In this document: positions 42,552 through 58,099 of the stretch, piece after piece
Layout: each line of letters opens with the position of its first letter
How positions within the stretch are numbered: position 1 is the first letter of the stretch
Assembly (NCBI GenBank): GCA_013365365.1
Contig: JABVXU010000028.1
Location: forward strand, 248,001 to 312,000
Direction: 5' to 3'
Length of the DNA stretch: 64,000 bases
Origin: Cruorifilaria tuberocauda
Lineage: Eukaryota > Nematoda > Chromadorea > Rhabditida > Onchocercidae
Notes under the pieces: model-generated
What the model was told of the DNA's origin: nothing
The model's database searches: none
The model's input: only the letters and a program-made list of their open reading frames with translations
Made by a program: the position numbers and the translations under genes

Positions 42552-44928
42552 AAACGCATTCCAGAATCACATTCCACAATATCACAATATACCACAATAC
42601 CAATCACATTCCATAAGTAAAGGTTGAAAGGTTCCTTTCGAATTGAATATCAACCTATCGTTAAAGCATAGGGAAACGCTAATACGCTTACATACGTGAG
42701 CGGATATACGTGTATAGAAAGGGAGAAATATACATGTGACATTTATGTGAAAAAAGTGGGAAGGATGAAGAGTGCGTGATTAGAGCGTAGGAGGGAGGAA
42801 GATTGCTGCTGTCCTCCGATAATATCATCTTCTCTAATCTTTCCTAACCTTTCTGCTCCATCCTTCATCCCACTACTCTCTCCCTCCATCATTAATCTTA
42901 CCCATTCGTATAATTCTTTTTTTTCTCAATGCCGTACTTCTGAACAAATGCCCTTTGTTTTTTCTCTTCATACTCTCTTAAATCTTCAAACTATTCCTTC
43001 TAAATTTTATCTTTTTTCAAAAAAGGAACACATTTCCATACTGTTTCTTTCTGTAAATTATTTTTCATTTATTAAATTAAAATTAATCTTTTCTAAATTA
43101 TCATTGATGTATTCTTATCTGATAAGTATTTCAAAGAATATTGATTATTTTATCAATCATTTCTTCTCGTTGTTTCACCAAAAATTTATCATTTTTTTTT
43201 TGGTAAAATATGATGCAAAATGATATCATTCTCTTTTCTTCTTAAAGGATTAAAATAACCTAAAAAAACTTATCACTTATCAGTGTGAATCTTTTTACTT
43301 ATTCTATCATTTCCTGTAATAAAATCAAACTTTTTTTAAAGAAGAAAATATTTTCTTTTTGAAATTATTTTAAAATTTTAATTCAAAAAAAGATCACAAA
43401 TCGAATGAAAAAAGAGATTTGAAAGATTTAAAATGAGAAATTAGGAAAAGAAGGAAAAAATGAAAAAACAGAAAGAATGAAAAAGAATTCTGAGAAATTG
43501 AGTAAATGATTGGTTTTTATGATATTGATGGGATTTCTTTGGATATTTATTCACCGATAAAATCCATTTATGCCTTCTTTTTTTTCAATTTGATTTAAAT
43601 TCATAATATAAGAAATGAAATGAGAAGAATTGTTAAATTATTATAAAAAGAAATAAAAGTATTATTAGATGGAAGTTAATCTAAAACGATCTAAATTTTC
43701 TATAGATTAGGAATGATAAGAGGATAATTTATTCGGGTCAAGAAATTATTCAAGGATAAATTATTACATATAACTCTAAAATTCGTTTTTTTTCGATGAT
43801 GTCAAACATTATAGCAAATGATAAAAATTGCAGAAATGAGAAAATATAGTGAAAAAATAGAGAAATTAGATTAAAAAAATCATTTGCTTTTTTTTGCTCT
43901 TTTAATTGCTCTTAAATTTCAAAATGATAAGCAAAACGATAAACATCAAAACATATCCAAAAGTTTTACTAAATTTATTTAATACTTTTAAAACTAAAGT
44001 TGCACACTTATCAGTGCCATATGCAAATTGAATTTTAAATTGACAAAAACATATTTGAAAATAAACATGAAAAGAAAGAAATGTTGAAATTTGATAAAAT
44101 ATTTGTAAAAGTTCTATTTTTTGAATTTTTCATTTTGTTTTCTTTCTTTTTCTTTTTGAGCTGTTTTTATTTCCTTTTTAAATAGTTTTATGACTTCTTT
44201 TTTTGAATATAAATAGCTTTTCATTAGCAAAAAATATCTGTGTCGGAAATGGAAAAGTGCTAATAAAACAATCAATCAATGATAAGACATAATCTTTTCG
44301 AATATTCTTTGCTTCCTGTTTTCTTTTTGTCTTAAGTACATCGAACAAGCTTTGAAAGTGAAGGAAGAAACCAAAATGTTAGGATTAATGTTCAAAATAA
44401 ACAAAACATTTGAAACTGGGTGTAGAGGAATTCTCAAATTCATAGCTTTTTTGAGCGTAAAAAAAAGTACTGATATTTGTTGATCTAATATCTTAACTAA
44501 TTGCTTTAACAGCAAGAGCTTTTTTCTTCTGTTTGTTATTCGAATTTTAAATACAAATGAATTCTGCCACTAAAACGAACTATTATTGGTTAATTAAGTT
44601 TGTTTTCCACCTCAATACAGCATAATCTTAATTACTTAATTGCTTCAAATTAATGGCACGGAGAAAAAAGAGAGGAAAAAGCATGTCTTAGAGATAAAAT
44701 CGTTTTCTGTTGATTCGATGATATCTAAAGACATTTATAAAATTTTTTTTTAAAAAAAAAATAAAAGCATTTTAGCAAATATGAAACAAATGAAAATCAA
44801 ATGCAAAGCTTTTCAAGCAAACATTTGAAGGTAAAAAAAATTAAATTTTTTTCTTCGTTCGTATATTACAAGTTACAGTCATATATATACAGGATTAGCT
44901 AATAAATGATATAAATTTGCTGTTCAAT

Positions 44929-44950
44929 AGAGAGAGAGAGAGAGAGAGAG
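44929..44950. repeat. (AG)n microsatellite
   Basis: About eleven AG dinucleotides in a row, followed by poly(A). Confidence 0.9.
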
Positions 44951-45624
44951 AAAAAAACTCTTTCGATAATGCAACGTAATGCTACAATTGCTATTTAACG
45001 AATAAGCAAATTGAAATTTCATGCCATTTAAAGAAATGAATAGTATTGAAGTAGAGATTGATGATGAACAGGAAGCAAATTTTTCAAAATGTATTTTATT
45101 TTAATTCTTTCAAAACAATGATGTTAGAGGAAGAAAGAGAGGGGGAGAGAAAAAAAGAAATCTATATTATACAGTAATTGAAATAAATAAAATTTAATTA
45201 CTCGTAAATATTAATGTCATAAAATTAAAAAGATGCTACAAGGAATAATTCAAATATAATCTCATAGCGTTCTTTTTTTTGACTATAAAATTTTAATACG
45301 GAAGTAAAAAATAAACTATCCTTTTGAATATATCACTAAAGAGATAAACTTATCACGAATATTATAGGTATATTGTTTACTATCAATTAATCATTTAATA
45401 AGAGATCCTGAATTAAACTCTATTAGGATTTCTCTCTTCTATTCTTTAACAATGATGAAATGTAATAAATACATTGTGTTGTGAAATTTTTTGCGTGATA
45501 AATATCATCATATTGTAAAATTTTTCATATTTAAAGTTAGGAAAAAACTGCAAAAAAAGTAGGTGCACAATAGTATTGTAAAATACTACATGATAAGGAA
45601 AATTGCGTATTACTGAATGATTGA

Positions 45625-45668
45625 TATTAAAATGAAATGAACTGAAATGAAATGAGCTGAAATGAAAT
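45625..45668. repeat. Tandem (TGAAATGAAATGAnC) repeat
   Basis: Adjacent near-copies of AATGAACTGAAATGA and AATGAGCTGAAATGA are followed by a degenerate tail. Confidence 0.65.
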
Positions 45669-48617
45669 TGAAGGAAGAATGAAGGAAGCGAAGAAGTGGA
45701 AATGATTTAACATTGTTAGTCTTTCCTATCATTGAATGAAAAAATTTTGATTACTTGTTTGTTTGCACAATGGCCACTCATCTTAATGAATACATTACTT
45801 GTTAATGTTTTAACTTTTTCTTTTAGTAAAAATAATTTCTGAAAATAAAATGTTGAATTTCTCGTCCAAATAATATTTCACACAACAAATTTAGGACTTT
45901 TTTTAAAGCAATTTGCTTTAAGTAAAAAATATTGTAACGACAGTCAAAAATTAAATTTATTATGTATACAATGATAAATTCGAAATGATAAATCGTTTAT
46001 ATTTCGTTATTTATATTTTTTATATTATCAGATTAAGTGATAGTCGGAAAAAGCGACAGAAAGGATATACCGTTTCCAGTTGAATAATGAAAGTTAATTA
46101 AGCTGTGAAGTTAATTAAGCGAGAAATGAATGCAACAGTTAGCAATTAGCTGTTCATTATGAGAAACGTTGAAATGATGATGAATGGGCATGTATCATTA
46201 TTCATCGATAGTATTGATAACAACTGTCAGCACAGTGTTATCAATATTATGAGGAGTGAAATTATTTATAGTTGGAGAATTACGTAAATGTGACGTGATT
46301 TCATTTCTGTAATTCAGGAGAAAGTATGGGACCAACTATATCGACTGTGTGTGTGTGTGTCTATACGTATTTGTCGATTTAATCTTTCCTAACAGGAAAT
46401 CTCGGTATTTTATTAAATACAACAAAAAGAGTGGCTGTAAAAACAGGAAAGATCACTGAAGATTATTACGGGATCAAGAAAGAGGAATATCTTTTTCAGA
46501 TAAGAACAGTGTAGACGGTATAAAATACATGTAAGGAATGATCGATGCACAATGATGCAATTTAAAATGCACAATGAAATAATATGGAATATTCCAGAAG
46601 AAAAATGATACGGGATTCTTGTCTAAAAGTTTCATCAAATCGATGGAACAAAAAAGGGACAGATGCGCCCAAAACGGAGGCATAAGTTTACAGAAGGGGA
46701 AAGGAAACTATACTAATCTTAGACCTTAATTCTAAAGTTTAAAAATATTAACTGACGGAGAATTTAAATGTCAAATTGAGAGTGCTATACAAAAAAATCA
46801 TTCAGGAAAGTTGTAAGATCAATTTAAACGCTTACCTATCTTCAGTATCCTTGCTTAGATTAGATGAGCCTAAACCTTCAAAGAAATTTCTGGAGTCAAC
46901 ATTGAAGTAATAACATATGATCGAAAATTTTCAGATTTTCAAACAAATTCAAATATCTTCCTTCTAATTTAAAATTTTTTTCGAAATTCTGTTGCTGTGC
47001 TAGATCTAATCGATTTATCAATCTATCATTATCAATCACTAAAAAATCTCTCCATTGATCACTAAAAAAAGTTTTTTCAGCAAACAGCTTTAGTGAATGA
47101 AAGCAAAACTGATCTAATTTTTCAACCATATTAAAAAAACATTAAACGAGATGAAGGAAGTGTTTTCTCATGATAGCTAAATATATTCAAATGAATTCAA
47201 GAGATCAATGATTGGAATATCTGAATTAATGGGATTTCCTCATGATTAGATAGCTAAATAGCATGAAAAATTGGAAGCTTCTAACGTAACATAGAATAGC
47301 AGAAAGTATAAATTTTAAGTGAGAATAGGAGTGGAAAAAGAGACGACAGTTGCGCCTTCTGCACAAAGATCAATGCGATAGCAAATGATGATTGCAAAAC
47401 AATAAATGTTTACATAATTATTGTAATTCAGCTTTCCTACTTCCCGTCTGATTAAACTTTCCGTTAGCTTTCAAAATGGAATTACAAAAATAGAACAATG
47501 CTTTCACTCACTGCAGGAATTATTGTAGAAATCTTAGGGAAAATACTGCAAGTATAAATAAGAAAGAGATAAGACAACTAAAAAACAGAAAATGATCAAT
47601 GTTAAAGAACTGATAACTGAAATATGAAACTAAGCGAAACATGCAAAGCATGCTCGTCCGCCGGGAAGTCCCGGTACTGAATCATCCATTTCGAGGGAAA
47701 GAACGAATACGATAAAAACTCAAGAAATAAAATGCTAAAATAAAATTTGATTTTCATATGCTAATAAAACTGCGAAGAAAAATTAAATTACTCTGTGAAA
47801 GTTCAAAACAAATGAAATTGCTGGAAATGGAAAATTAAATAAAATTGCCGGTAATTAGTTGTTATCAGAAGCAGTGAGAAAAACATTTCATCTTATCAGC
47901 CATAGCCAAATAATTGCAATATCGAATTTCTTATTGAGGAAATTGAATTGACTTGCCCGGAAAGCTTAACAAAGAAACAAGAGAGACTGAAAAGGGACGT
48001 TGTCAGTTTTGAGAGTTATGAGGATGAGAATATTTAATCAATTTAGAAGATCCGTGCAAATAACTGTGCTATCATATTACCAGTATATGATATGAAGTAT
48101 TGACAGAATACCATATAACATTTGAATTGGAAATAATATTGGAAATGAAAAGGAAAAGAGATGAGGGAGTTGAGTGGAATGAGCTATACTTGCCGGACAT
48201 CGATGTAATAGTTGGCTCAATCAAGACCATAGGAAATAGTATTGAGGAATGCTAGGTTGACATGAAAAGATTAGAAAATGAAAGCTTTATCATATCGAGA
48301 ATGGGAGAAGCTATTGAAAGAGACAGTTCGAGAGAACGCAAAGGTTAAGAGAGCAATTAAGCTTTAATGTTACCTTCTGGAAAGTTCCCTTCCAGGCTCG
48401 AACGAAATGCTCCGATCGGAAGTGCAGGAGAAAGAGTTGAAAACAGTAGGAGCTAATTTCCCTCTGTTAATGATATTATCTTCCGTACTGTGACTTTATT
48501 TACTATCGATAACTTAAGCATAAGAGGATATTTAGGTGAATACTTAAACACTGAAAATAAAAATTAAACAAGCAAAAGAATAGAAGTCAGAGATTAATAA
48601 TGGCGGTAGAAAGAGAG

Positions 48618-48656
48618 CGAGAAAGATAGAGGGAGAGAGAGGGAGAGGGAGAGAGC
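48618..48656. repeat. GA-rich simple sequence
   Basis: A purine-only run with GAGAGAGGGAGAGGGAGAG-like composition; non-coding. Confidence 0.7.
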
Positions 48657-51600
48657 TATAAACTCCATTCTAAAAAAACAGGAAAAGGCTAACTGGTAGG
48701 TGGAATAAGTTATGCCAGTTTGGAAATGTTCATTGTTATCATTCCTCGTCTTGCGATAAACAATAACAGCTGGAAAATCGTAAATCGATGTTATCAGCTG
48801 TGATAAATAAAATCATTCATGAAAAAATTTAAGGATTAGACAACTGAATGATGAAATTTTCCATCTGTAATTCGAGCGAAAGCATAAGTGAAGTAAAATG
48901 AAAGGTTTTATATCTTTCCTATTTATATTAAAGTCCTATGCTCAAAATATCGATCTCCATGATGATTATGAAAGAGAATAACCAGTAATACTAGTTGAAT
49001 TGAGTAACAGGAAAATAAAGTGATGAGTGGATATTTCTGGATCAGGATTAAGACAATTAAGAGATAAGTGGAAATTTTTTCATCTGATATGAATTATTCC
49101 ATGTGAAGGAAAAGAATATACGCATATTTTTGTTTAATTCGAAAAAATTGAAAAAGGACCATTTTGATATCAAAACAAACCATTTAATTTAATTTAAAAG
49201 TGTTGGATAGTGATATTCATAAATACTTTATAGTGATGATAGTGATAATAACAAGAAAAAGAAGAACAACATAGTCTTACTCACTAATTATTGTTAACAC
49301 AAAAAGAGCAAATCATCATTATTTTATCGTTATTAAATTAAATTATCATTATATCATTATTTTTTTGCAATTGTCATTGGCATTATCGTCAACTATTGCC
49401 ACAACAATGGTCCAATTTTCATTCGACTACATTGTAATACTATAAGAAATAATAAGTGCATCATCCTTGAAAAGAAGGAATTTAAGGAAGTTAATAACTA
49501 CACTTTATGATGTCAAAATTTCACATCAATAAAATGAAAGCAAAATTCTTATTATAAAATAATTAAAAAAAAGGAAGAGAAAGAGAATGAAGAGAGAAGT
49601 CGAAATCATCAGGTACTTAAGCCAGTCATTTCCGAAGACAGTTTACCTTTGTTGAGTGTAATTTGTATATTTTAGCATCAAAGTTATTTAAATTTATTTT
49701 TAGCCTTCTAACATTCTATTTATTCATTTTTCAACTTTAATAAAATCACTCGAATGTTGCAAATTTCAGCGAATTTAATTTTTAATTCGATTAATAATAG
49801 TAAAATAACGACAGAACTGCTTAGTCTTGGGAAAAAATTTTTAAACATATTGAATTAATGTAAAAGAATCCTTCATAATTTGTTTATTAGGTTGTCAGGT
49901 CAACTTTTTGAACTAATAGGCTAACATAGTGGACTAAACAATAAATGATAATCGCATATTTTAAAGTCTAATATCTAATACAATGTATTTCTCACAGTGC
50001 CAATTAATATAATATCTTATGATAATTAATATCTCTTCCAGCGATCTATAAGTTAGAGTTTTAATTTTCAAATCAAATTATTCATTGATAATGTAGAACT
50101 TATTTAACATAAAAGTAAAACTTTCATTCATTAAAAGTAGCTTATAAAATTTATCTTTCCATAGTTAATTTAACTTTTTCGCTTCCTTTTAAAAAATCCT
50201 CACCAATTTTAGCATTATGATCATAATCATTAGAATGATAGCTAACATTGATTTTCATCATGATCGTTTCATGGAATTCCATTTTATCAAAATATTCATT
50301 ATTATTCATTGATAATTCAATTTAATTCTCCGAGATATTTGTAAGAATATTTCAGTGATGAACTGAAATATACAAGAGAGTGAAGACAACAAGAAAGAAA
50401 TAATTAAAATGAATTTCACTTCAGTTATTAGAAAATAATTATTTTTCTAATTAATTAATTTCCAATAAATTGAAAACTTCTCGTAACTTTTTTCTTATCT
50501 TTTCATTACTGAAAATTCTAATACATAAGTCGAATTGAGCAAAATTTCTCCATTTTTAATCTCACTGAAAGCACACATTTCTCTCCTTTGCTTATCAGTT
50601 ATACAACTAATAAAGCAATGATAATTGATTGCGAGTAATTTTGTAAATTTTTGTAATTGATGAAAAGTAAAGTGAAAATTGATTCTTCGGAAAAATTTAT
50701 ACACAAATGTGTTGATAGCATAAACCGGAATAAAAGCTTGAAATTATTTGAGATAAATTGAGATTAGCTATTTTTCTTCAAAAATCTCATTCAAATAATT
50801 AAAAAATTTCAAATTGATCAACAATATGCATGGAAATCAGAAAAGTAAACAAAAACGAATTAATTTATTAAATATAGTCGAATTTTTAATCATTTAAGCA
50901 TACGAAAATTTTGAAGCAAAATTTTATGAATCACAAAGTAATCGATGAATGGAAAATCTTTGCAATCAAATCATTTTGGAAATTAATACAAATCTTCCGA
51001 TCGTACAATTTCCACTTATCGTCCTAATTTCAGACTCCGAACAAATACAAAATTCCACCATAATATTTCATGATGTGGGAAGGTCATCCATTATCAAAAG
51101 GTCATCATGGTTAACATCGTAGTTTCAATGTATCAGATACAAATAAGAAAAAAAAAGTCTTTCCGCTATAAGTGATATATTTGAAAAGTACCATTCATGC
51201 CCTAATAGTTCCAAACAAGTAATTCATTGTGATATATTTAAATAAATATTTTACTTTATTTCTATTTCTTAATTTACCTAAATAAATGCTAACTTTATAA
51301 ATGATTCGATTTCTATTGATATTAATAAATCAGTTGAATACAGCTGAATATTAAAAATTTTTTTGGTATATTGAGTTCAAGTAATCTACAAAATATATTA
51401 TTGAAAACGATATTATAATATGAATTTGATTGATCTCAATGATTTCATTTTTGTTTAAGAATTTCATAAGTATAGCTCTGTTTGAAACGATGCTGCTATT
51501 GGTTAGCAAAAAGTTTTATTAAAATGCTTTTCTATTTTAACCAAACTTTTATTTTCATTCATTTAGTTGCAAAGTTTCTTTTTTACCATTGTTTAATCAT

Positions 51601-53178
51601 AAATTGAAATATTTTCCTTTCAAAATTTATCGCAGCTAACGAAAAGCTCTTTTTTCCCTGTTTACATTTTGAAATGTAAAATTTATAAGTGAATGTTAAA
51701 GAATATTGCGGAAAATATTGGTAATAGACGTGAAGACGTTAAGCATTAATTAAAAGTACCTTTCAATTAACGTTTGGTTTAACCTTTCAACCTATACCGT
51801 AACTAGGGAATTTCGAATTTACATTGAATCTACAGGACATGAAATTTTCTATCCTTTTTCTCCTCAAATTATAGGTAAATTACCTTTAGAATTCAAGGAC
51901 AGAATTTTTTTTGAATCACAAGAAAAATTACTTGAGTTTTCTTGAAATAAATAGAAATTAAAAAAATAAAGTAATTTGGTAAAGTCAAAAAAATTTATTT
52001 CAATAACCATTTAAAAAGTTTGTTTTTCCTAATAAAAAATAAATTACAAAATTTTACATTAAATTTTTGCAGAAAAATAAATTGTATAAAAGAAGTAAGA
52101 TCATACTCCAATAGTAATCACAATGTGTTTTCGTTTTTGTCATTTCATTTTATTCATTATGATTTTAATTTCCTTCAATTTTCTTTTTCTTTTTTTACGA
52201 ATTGCCAATTCGTCTAAATAGAAATTCAAAAATATTAATAGCATTTGAAATGTATCACAGTTTTAATTAATATTTCAGTGATTTTATTTTTCTTCATTAA
52301 TCTAATTTGTATCATACTATCAAAATAGTTTAAATAAAGCTTAGGACGAATGAATTAAGAAATGATTAAAGAATGAAAAAGAAAGTTAATAATATGATGA
52401 GTAAAAAAATAATTTACAATATTTTGGAATTCCCAAGCTGATGATTTTAAAAAAATTGTTTTATAAAAAAGGAAAAGATTTTTTTTTTAATATCCTAGAG
52501 AAACGGATATAAGTATTCTAATGAAATTTTGATAAATTATTTTTTAAGCATTAAAAAATGGGGGAAGAAGATGAGATGAAAAAATTTTCGATAAATTATC
52601 CGATCAGTTTTTTTTTTAATAAAATAAATCATTTTCCATTATTCAAATGTCACGTTGCATTTTATTTTGTTTTTTATTTTCGTCAATAACCTGAGAAAAG
52701 TAAAAAAAGAAATTCTTTTTTTTCTTTGAAATTTTAAAATATTGCATAGATCTTTCTTGTAATTTTTAATAATTGATTAAGCAAAAAATTATTTCTATTA
52801 GCAAATGTTTTGATGACATTTTAATTTTTTTTTTAAATTTAATTCATTATTGAAAATGTACTTTAAAAAATGTATTTAAATCGAATCATATTAGAATAAA
52901 AGAATTTTTTTGTCGATTAAATGGAAACTATTAATTAGTAAAATTATCTTAATTACTTAACATCTACATTTCATTTCAGTTACTGTTTTTCTCCAAGTTC
53001 GGCAACATTTCGAAATTCAAAGGTTCAGGTATTTTTTCCTGCTTCTATCAAATGAAAAATGACACGTAAAAACAATGAGAGATGAAATTGCGTGAGAAAT
53101 TTGACGTAATATTATCAAAATTTAAGGCTTTTTATCATTCAATTAATCCTTTCTATTCCTTTTTTCTCTTTCCCATCG

Positions 53179-53203
53179 CTCTCTCTCTCTCTCTCTCTCT
53201 CTC
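53179..53203. repeat. (CT)n microsatellite
   Basis: About twelve CT dinucleotides without interruption. Confidence 0.9.
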
Positions 53204-56200
53204 ATTTGATTTTCAAAATGATAAATAAATAAATGTTAGTGCAAGAGAACAAAAAAATGAATGAATGGAAAGAGTTCTGATAAACACAAAATAGCCATTT
53301 TGCATCCATTCATCACAATCACTACAATTTCATCCCTTCATCCGTTTTCCCTTTCAGAAGGAAAAGCTACTGTATTAATTATTCAGAAAGTGAAGCTATA
53401 AATTGAAAGCTTACATCCATGCATGCAATCGTACACCTGACAACATCACAGGCTAATTCTTCAGTCCCAATGCAATATTCTATTTAACAATCTTGAAAAG
53501 CTTAATTAGAATAGATGCGCTTTTTTCTTGATAATTAATTAAGTTGAATGGCTATACATACTTAATTTTTAATGCTATATAAGCATAAAATCAATTGGCA
53601 TAAATTTTTTTTATTTAAAAAAATAAATTTAATCCAAAGAATTATAACCTTTAAGCTTACTTTCGAACTTACGCGTGATAACAATAAGTGAGATGATCAT
53701 TTAGTGTATTTATTCCGTATAAATTATCATATCAGTGATATAGCTGATATCTTTCAAATGATCTTTTAATGATTTTTGATTTAGATTAGGTTTTCTTTCA
53801 TCGAACAAAAATTATATCCCAATTCTCTGAAGTCTATTTCATGACTATCAGGCAAATGCTTCATTCGATTTATACAAATTGCTTATGAATGTCACATATG
53901 AATTGTGCTGTGTAATTTGCATAAAGCATTATTGAATTTCTGATGCATGCAAAAGATGAAATATGATAAAATGACCTATAATTTACTATATCTTATAAAT
54001 TCAGTTTACATGACTTAACCATATGCAAAATCGATTAAAATTTTAATAGGGATATGTTAGACAGCAGTATATTACTACGATTTACTTTAAAATATTTGAA
54101 AATTTCAGATTATTACTTATATATTTCTTACCTATAAGTTATGACCTATATTGACCTACATAATAGAATGTAAATAAAATGGAAAAGTAGATTTCTGACA
54201 TGATATTCTTTCAAAATCACCGCAATATCAACTCTATTCAGATTTAGATTTCATCTACAGTTGATGTCAAATGATATGCTTGAAAATTATTTGTGATAAT
54301 CACAGTTAATGTCAACCCGCCCTCGTGACTGTTTGAAAATATACCATTAGTGAACAAGCAGTGTTATTGTTATTGCTATTCTCATGGCTATTTGTATCGG
54401 TCAGTTCAATGTCGTTGTTGTTTGCTTTTATTGTTTACAATAACGGACACTGTTCGCATGATTGAATAATTTTACTGTTTAAACCATTTTTTTATTCAAA
54501 TATGGCATTGCTTGCTTCTGAATCGATCAAGTATTTTTAATGTGGAATTGATGGGACATTGCTCCAACAATAAAATGATAACAACAGGTTAGGACAAAAA
54601 AGGAAGATAACAAAAGGTTTGGAGATAAAAAAGAACAGGTGTAATTATTATCATAAATCCAAACATATTATTTTATCTTTTTACTTAATTATTTCAACCT
54701 GATTTATTTAATTTAATTAGATACAAAAAGTTATTGAAGTAATATTTTTTATTCCTTTGTTTGTTTAATATTATTATTGTTGCTGTTCGCGTTATTGTTT
54801 TATTATTCTTCTTAATTATTATTATTATTGTTTGCTTTAGTATTTACTATTGATACAATTTAAGATTTCTAATAATATATCACTTTTTTTGATAAGAAAT
54901 TCTCGAAATCTTAAAAACATAAACAATATTTTCTTATCACAACAAAATCGATAAATCTTTTTTCATTCTTTCGTGGAAATAACTCTCAGTTCGAGCTATC
55001 ATTACGGTATTATTTGTTGTTTATTGATAATGCACTGATTAACAATAAGTGCAGATGTTTTATCAAATCTTTCGATTGTAATACTAACAGTTTTCATCGC
55101 TATCAACTAATATTTCAATTTTTCACTTTTTTCTTCTTCCATCTGTTTAATTCGAGAAATTGAAACTCTAGCAATATGTAATCTTTTCAATATTATTTAA
55201 ATGAAATGTTTTAATAGAGTTTATCATTTGATCAGTTAAACTGTCTTTTTGTGATATAATCTTACAACTAATTGATCAAAATGATCAAAAAACTAGTGTT
55301 AAGATAATTCAATTGTTAGCATTCCTCTTTCAGTCGATTTCAGTCAACTATTTCATGCAAAATATATTTTACATTTGTTATTTCGACCATTTCTATCATT
55401 GATTGATTTATTCCAAATGGTCATCTTGATGTTATTTTTTCTATAAAAAAAATTAAAACTGTAAAATTTATACGAAAATAAGAAGTTGAAGAAATGGAAA
55501 CTGTTTTGCATAATTATTTTTCCTATCAACAAAGTTGATCCGATCAATAACTGATCAAAAGAATGGAGTAATTTAGTTTAGTGGACAGCTTTATAACTTA
55601 TTTTTCCAATCTTCGCTAATCTCTCCTTCTTCTCTGTATTTAAAGCAAATGAGACGGAAATGACCATAAAAATGACCATTAAATTTAACAAAAAAAAAAA
55701 AAAATAACGCACAATCTGACTTTGTGAAGTATCTTCAACAGAGAATAACGATAGATTTTCAATTTTTCAAAATGAATAATTGACTAATTGACTACAGCTC
55801 AACTTGCTTGTATATCTTTTACGTTCATTTCAATATATCTAATTATTTTAAATTTAAAATTTACATTAGCTAAATTTTCTGAGTATTTTAAATTAGTAGT
55901 ATTGATTGAATGACAATGATTAGAATCATGATGATAAGAATTATTTCTTTAATTTCTCTTATCTCATTCATTCTTGTTCCGCAATACTTTTAATCTTTCT
56001 CAATCTTCTTTAAGACTATTTACCTCTCTTGATTGATTTAAAAATTTTTTACACATTAATTTAATTCCAATCTCAGTCTTATCAAAAAGTTTATTTATAA
56101 ATACTTAATTCTACTGATAATTTAAATCTACCATCTTTTAAAAGATTCAAAAGATAAAATTTTTTTCAAATCTCAAAAATAAATAACTTATTCTCTTGTT

Positions 56201-56354
56201 ATATTTTATAAAGAATTGTCATTTTTTAAATAATCCTTTTTATCCGTTCGCTTAAAAATTAAAAATTCAATAAAAAACATTAGTTTTGAAACAAAGAAAA
56301 AAATAAATAAATGAATAATTTGAAAGCTTCTCATTTAAAAAAATCTCTTCTCTC

Positions 56355-56358
<4 letters not shown>

Positions 56359-56387
<29 letters not shown>
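56359..56387. repeat. (CT)n microsatellite
   Basis: About fourteen CT dinucleotides without interruption. On the minus strand this reads as an Arg/Glu run in a chance open frame, which is not taken as a gene. Confidence 0.9.
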
Positions 56388-56390
<3 letters not shown>

Positions 56391-57536
56391 AAGGGCGGAA
56401 AGAGTGAAAAGGAAAAGATTGCTTAGTAAAACTGGCAACAAAATAGCATAATAGGCAAACACATTGCTTCGTTCTTTCTCTTTTCTCTTTTCACTTTTCA
56501 TATTCTCAGGTGTAAAACTATTAGCTAACATTTTTCTATTCTTTATTCCACTATTCTATCCAATTCTATTCTATCTTACCTTATCACATTCTATCCTTAT
56601 CATGATAATATTTATTTGAATTAAGATATATATATATCATATTTCAGATTACTAAATTCACACCTTCAAAATTTATTTCGTTGAGGAGAACAGAGCATTT
56701 AAGTAAGTTTTGTAATTTGATCTATGTAAGGATGACGGATGAATGATATGCTTAAGTGAAAATACGATCAAATATAATTTTTACTCCATTTAAAACTAAC
56801 ATTACTAAACTTTCCCCTTCTCTCTCTCTCCCTCTCTCTCTTTTCAAATGATATTATTTAGTGATATGAACAATGAAATAATTGTATATCATATTATAGA
56901 GGAAATATAAGAAGGGATATTAAAATAGCATATGAAAGGTTAATTTTTTTCTCTTCAAATGTTTAATTGTTCATAAATTTCAAACATTAAAACGTTACTC
57001 TTAAAAGTTGGAATATTATTATTAAAAATTAAAAAAAAGGAAATTTTACGAAAGAAGAAAAAATTCGAAAGTTTGGTGGATTAGGAATTTATTGATAAAA
57101 AGACTTTAATCGTTGTTGAATAATTTCTCTTTTCAATAGAATGATTGAGAGTGAAAATTCTAATTTAAATGACTTTCAAATAAATTTTCATTTCCTTTCT
57201 TTTCTTATTGATAAATAATTTTATCAAATAGTAAACAAAATAAAAGAAAATGACAAAACAAGCTAAGCAATCAATTAGATAATATTGTAAAGCAATGAAG
57301 AATGAAAGAGAACAAAAAGAAACAATCCTTGTGAAGTAGTGATAAATTTTAAGAGAAAAAAATTTTTCAACAGCAAACAGACATTTAGTTATCTGAAAAA
57401 TAAACTTTGCGACTTCTTTTGTCCTTCAGTTATTTCAACTGAAAAAGAAAAAATCTCTCAAATCACTTCTTTACAATTTAAAATAGCTATTTGTAGATTT
57501 ATGTTTTGCTTCAATTCTTTTACTGATGCTTATCGT

Positions 57537-57569
57537 TATTATTATTATCATTTTTATTATTAATTATTA

Positions 57570-57606
<37 letters not shown>

Positions 57607-57623
57607 TATTATTATTATTATAT
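57537..57623. repeat. (ATT)n-rich tract
   Basis: An imperfect ATT trinucleotide repeat of nearly 90 bases, about 500 bases upstream of the carboxypeptidase gene. Confidence 0.85.
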
Positions 57624-58099
57624 TACAAACGAAAACTAATTGTTGAACTGTCCATTTTTTAGTTTTAGTTCATTTAATATTTATTTTTTCATTCTGGAGA
57701 AGTTAAGCAAGGATATTAAAGTGAATTTTTCCATTTATAGTGCGAAACATGAAAATAAAAAAATTTTTTATATTTGTCTTACAAGAATTACATGCATAAT
57801 TTATAAAGTTACAAATTAAAATTAAATATTATAAAGGAAAGAAGTTTTTTTTAAGGTAAAATTAAGGTACTTTTATTTCGGAATAAATGAAAATTTTTGA
57901 ATTTTGAATGAATCTTAGAAATATTATCACACATTAAGCGACAGGTTTTTCCTTTTTTTTCTTATAATATGCAAATTTTGTTATAAATTTAGGATTTGAA
58001 AGATTTTTAACTTTTGAGTTCTCTTTAACTATAAACTGCTTTATCGGAAAGAAGAATAAAACATTTATTTGCTAATTATACTCGAAATTTATTATTCTA

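Larger units (their letters stand above)
40198..58099. other. 18 kb gene-poor desert between divergent genes
   Basis: It lies between the 5' end of the minus-strand AMPK gamma gene and the 5' end of the plus-strand carboxypeptidase gene. It probably holds both promoters and perhaps further 5' exons of AMPK gamma. The sequence is AT-rich with poly(A), poly(T), (CT)n and (ATT)n tracts. No open frame with a recognisable domain or a chain of phased exons was found. The best leftover frame, 46896-47129 (-), has no splice support. A somewhat more GC-rich patch occurs at about 42670-42900. Confidence 0.45.

Noticed and set aside
46896..47129. Minus-strand open frame of 77 codons (FSDQWRDFLVIDNDRLINRL)
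   Set aside because: The composition is mildly coding-like, but there is no domain, no acceptor or donor context and no partner exon.
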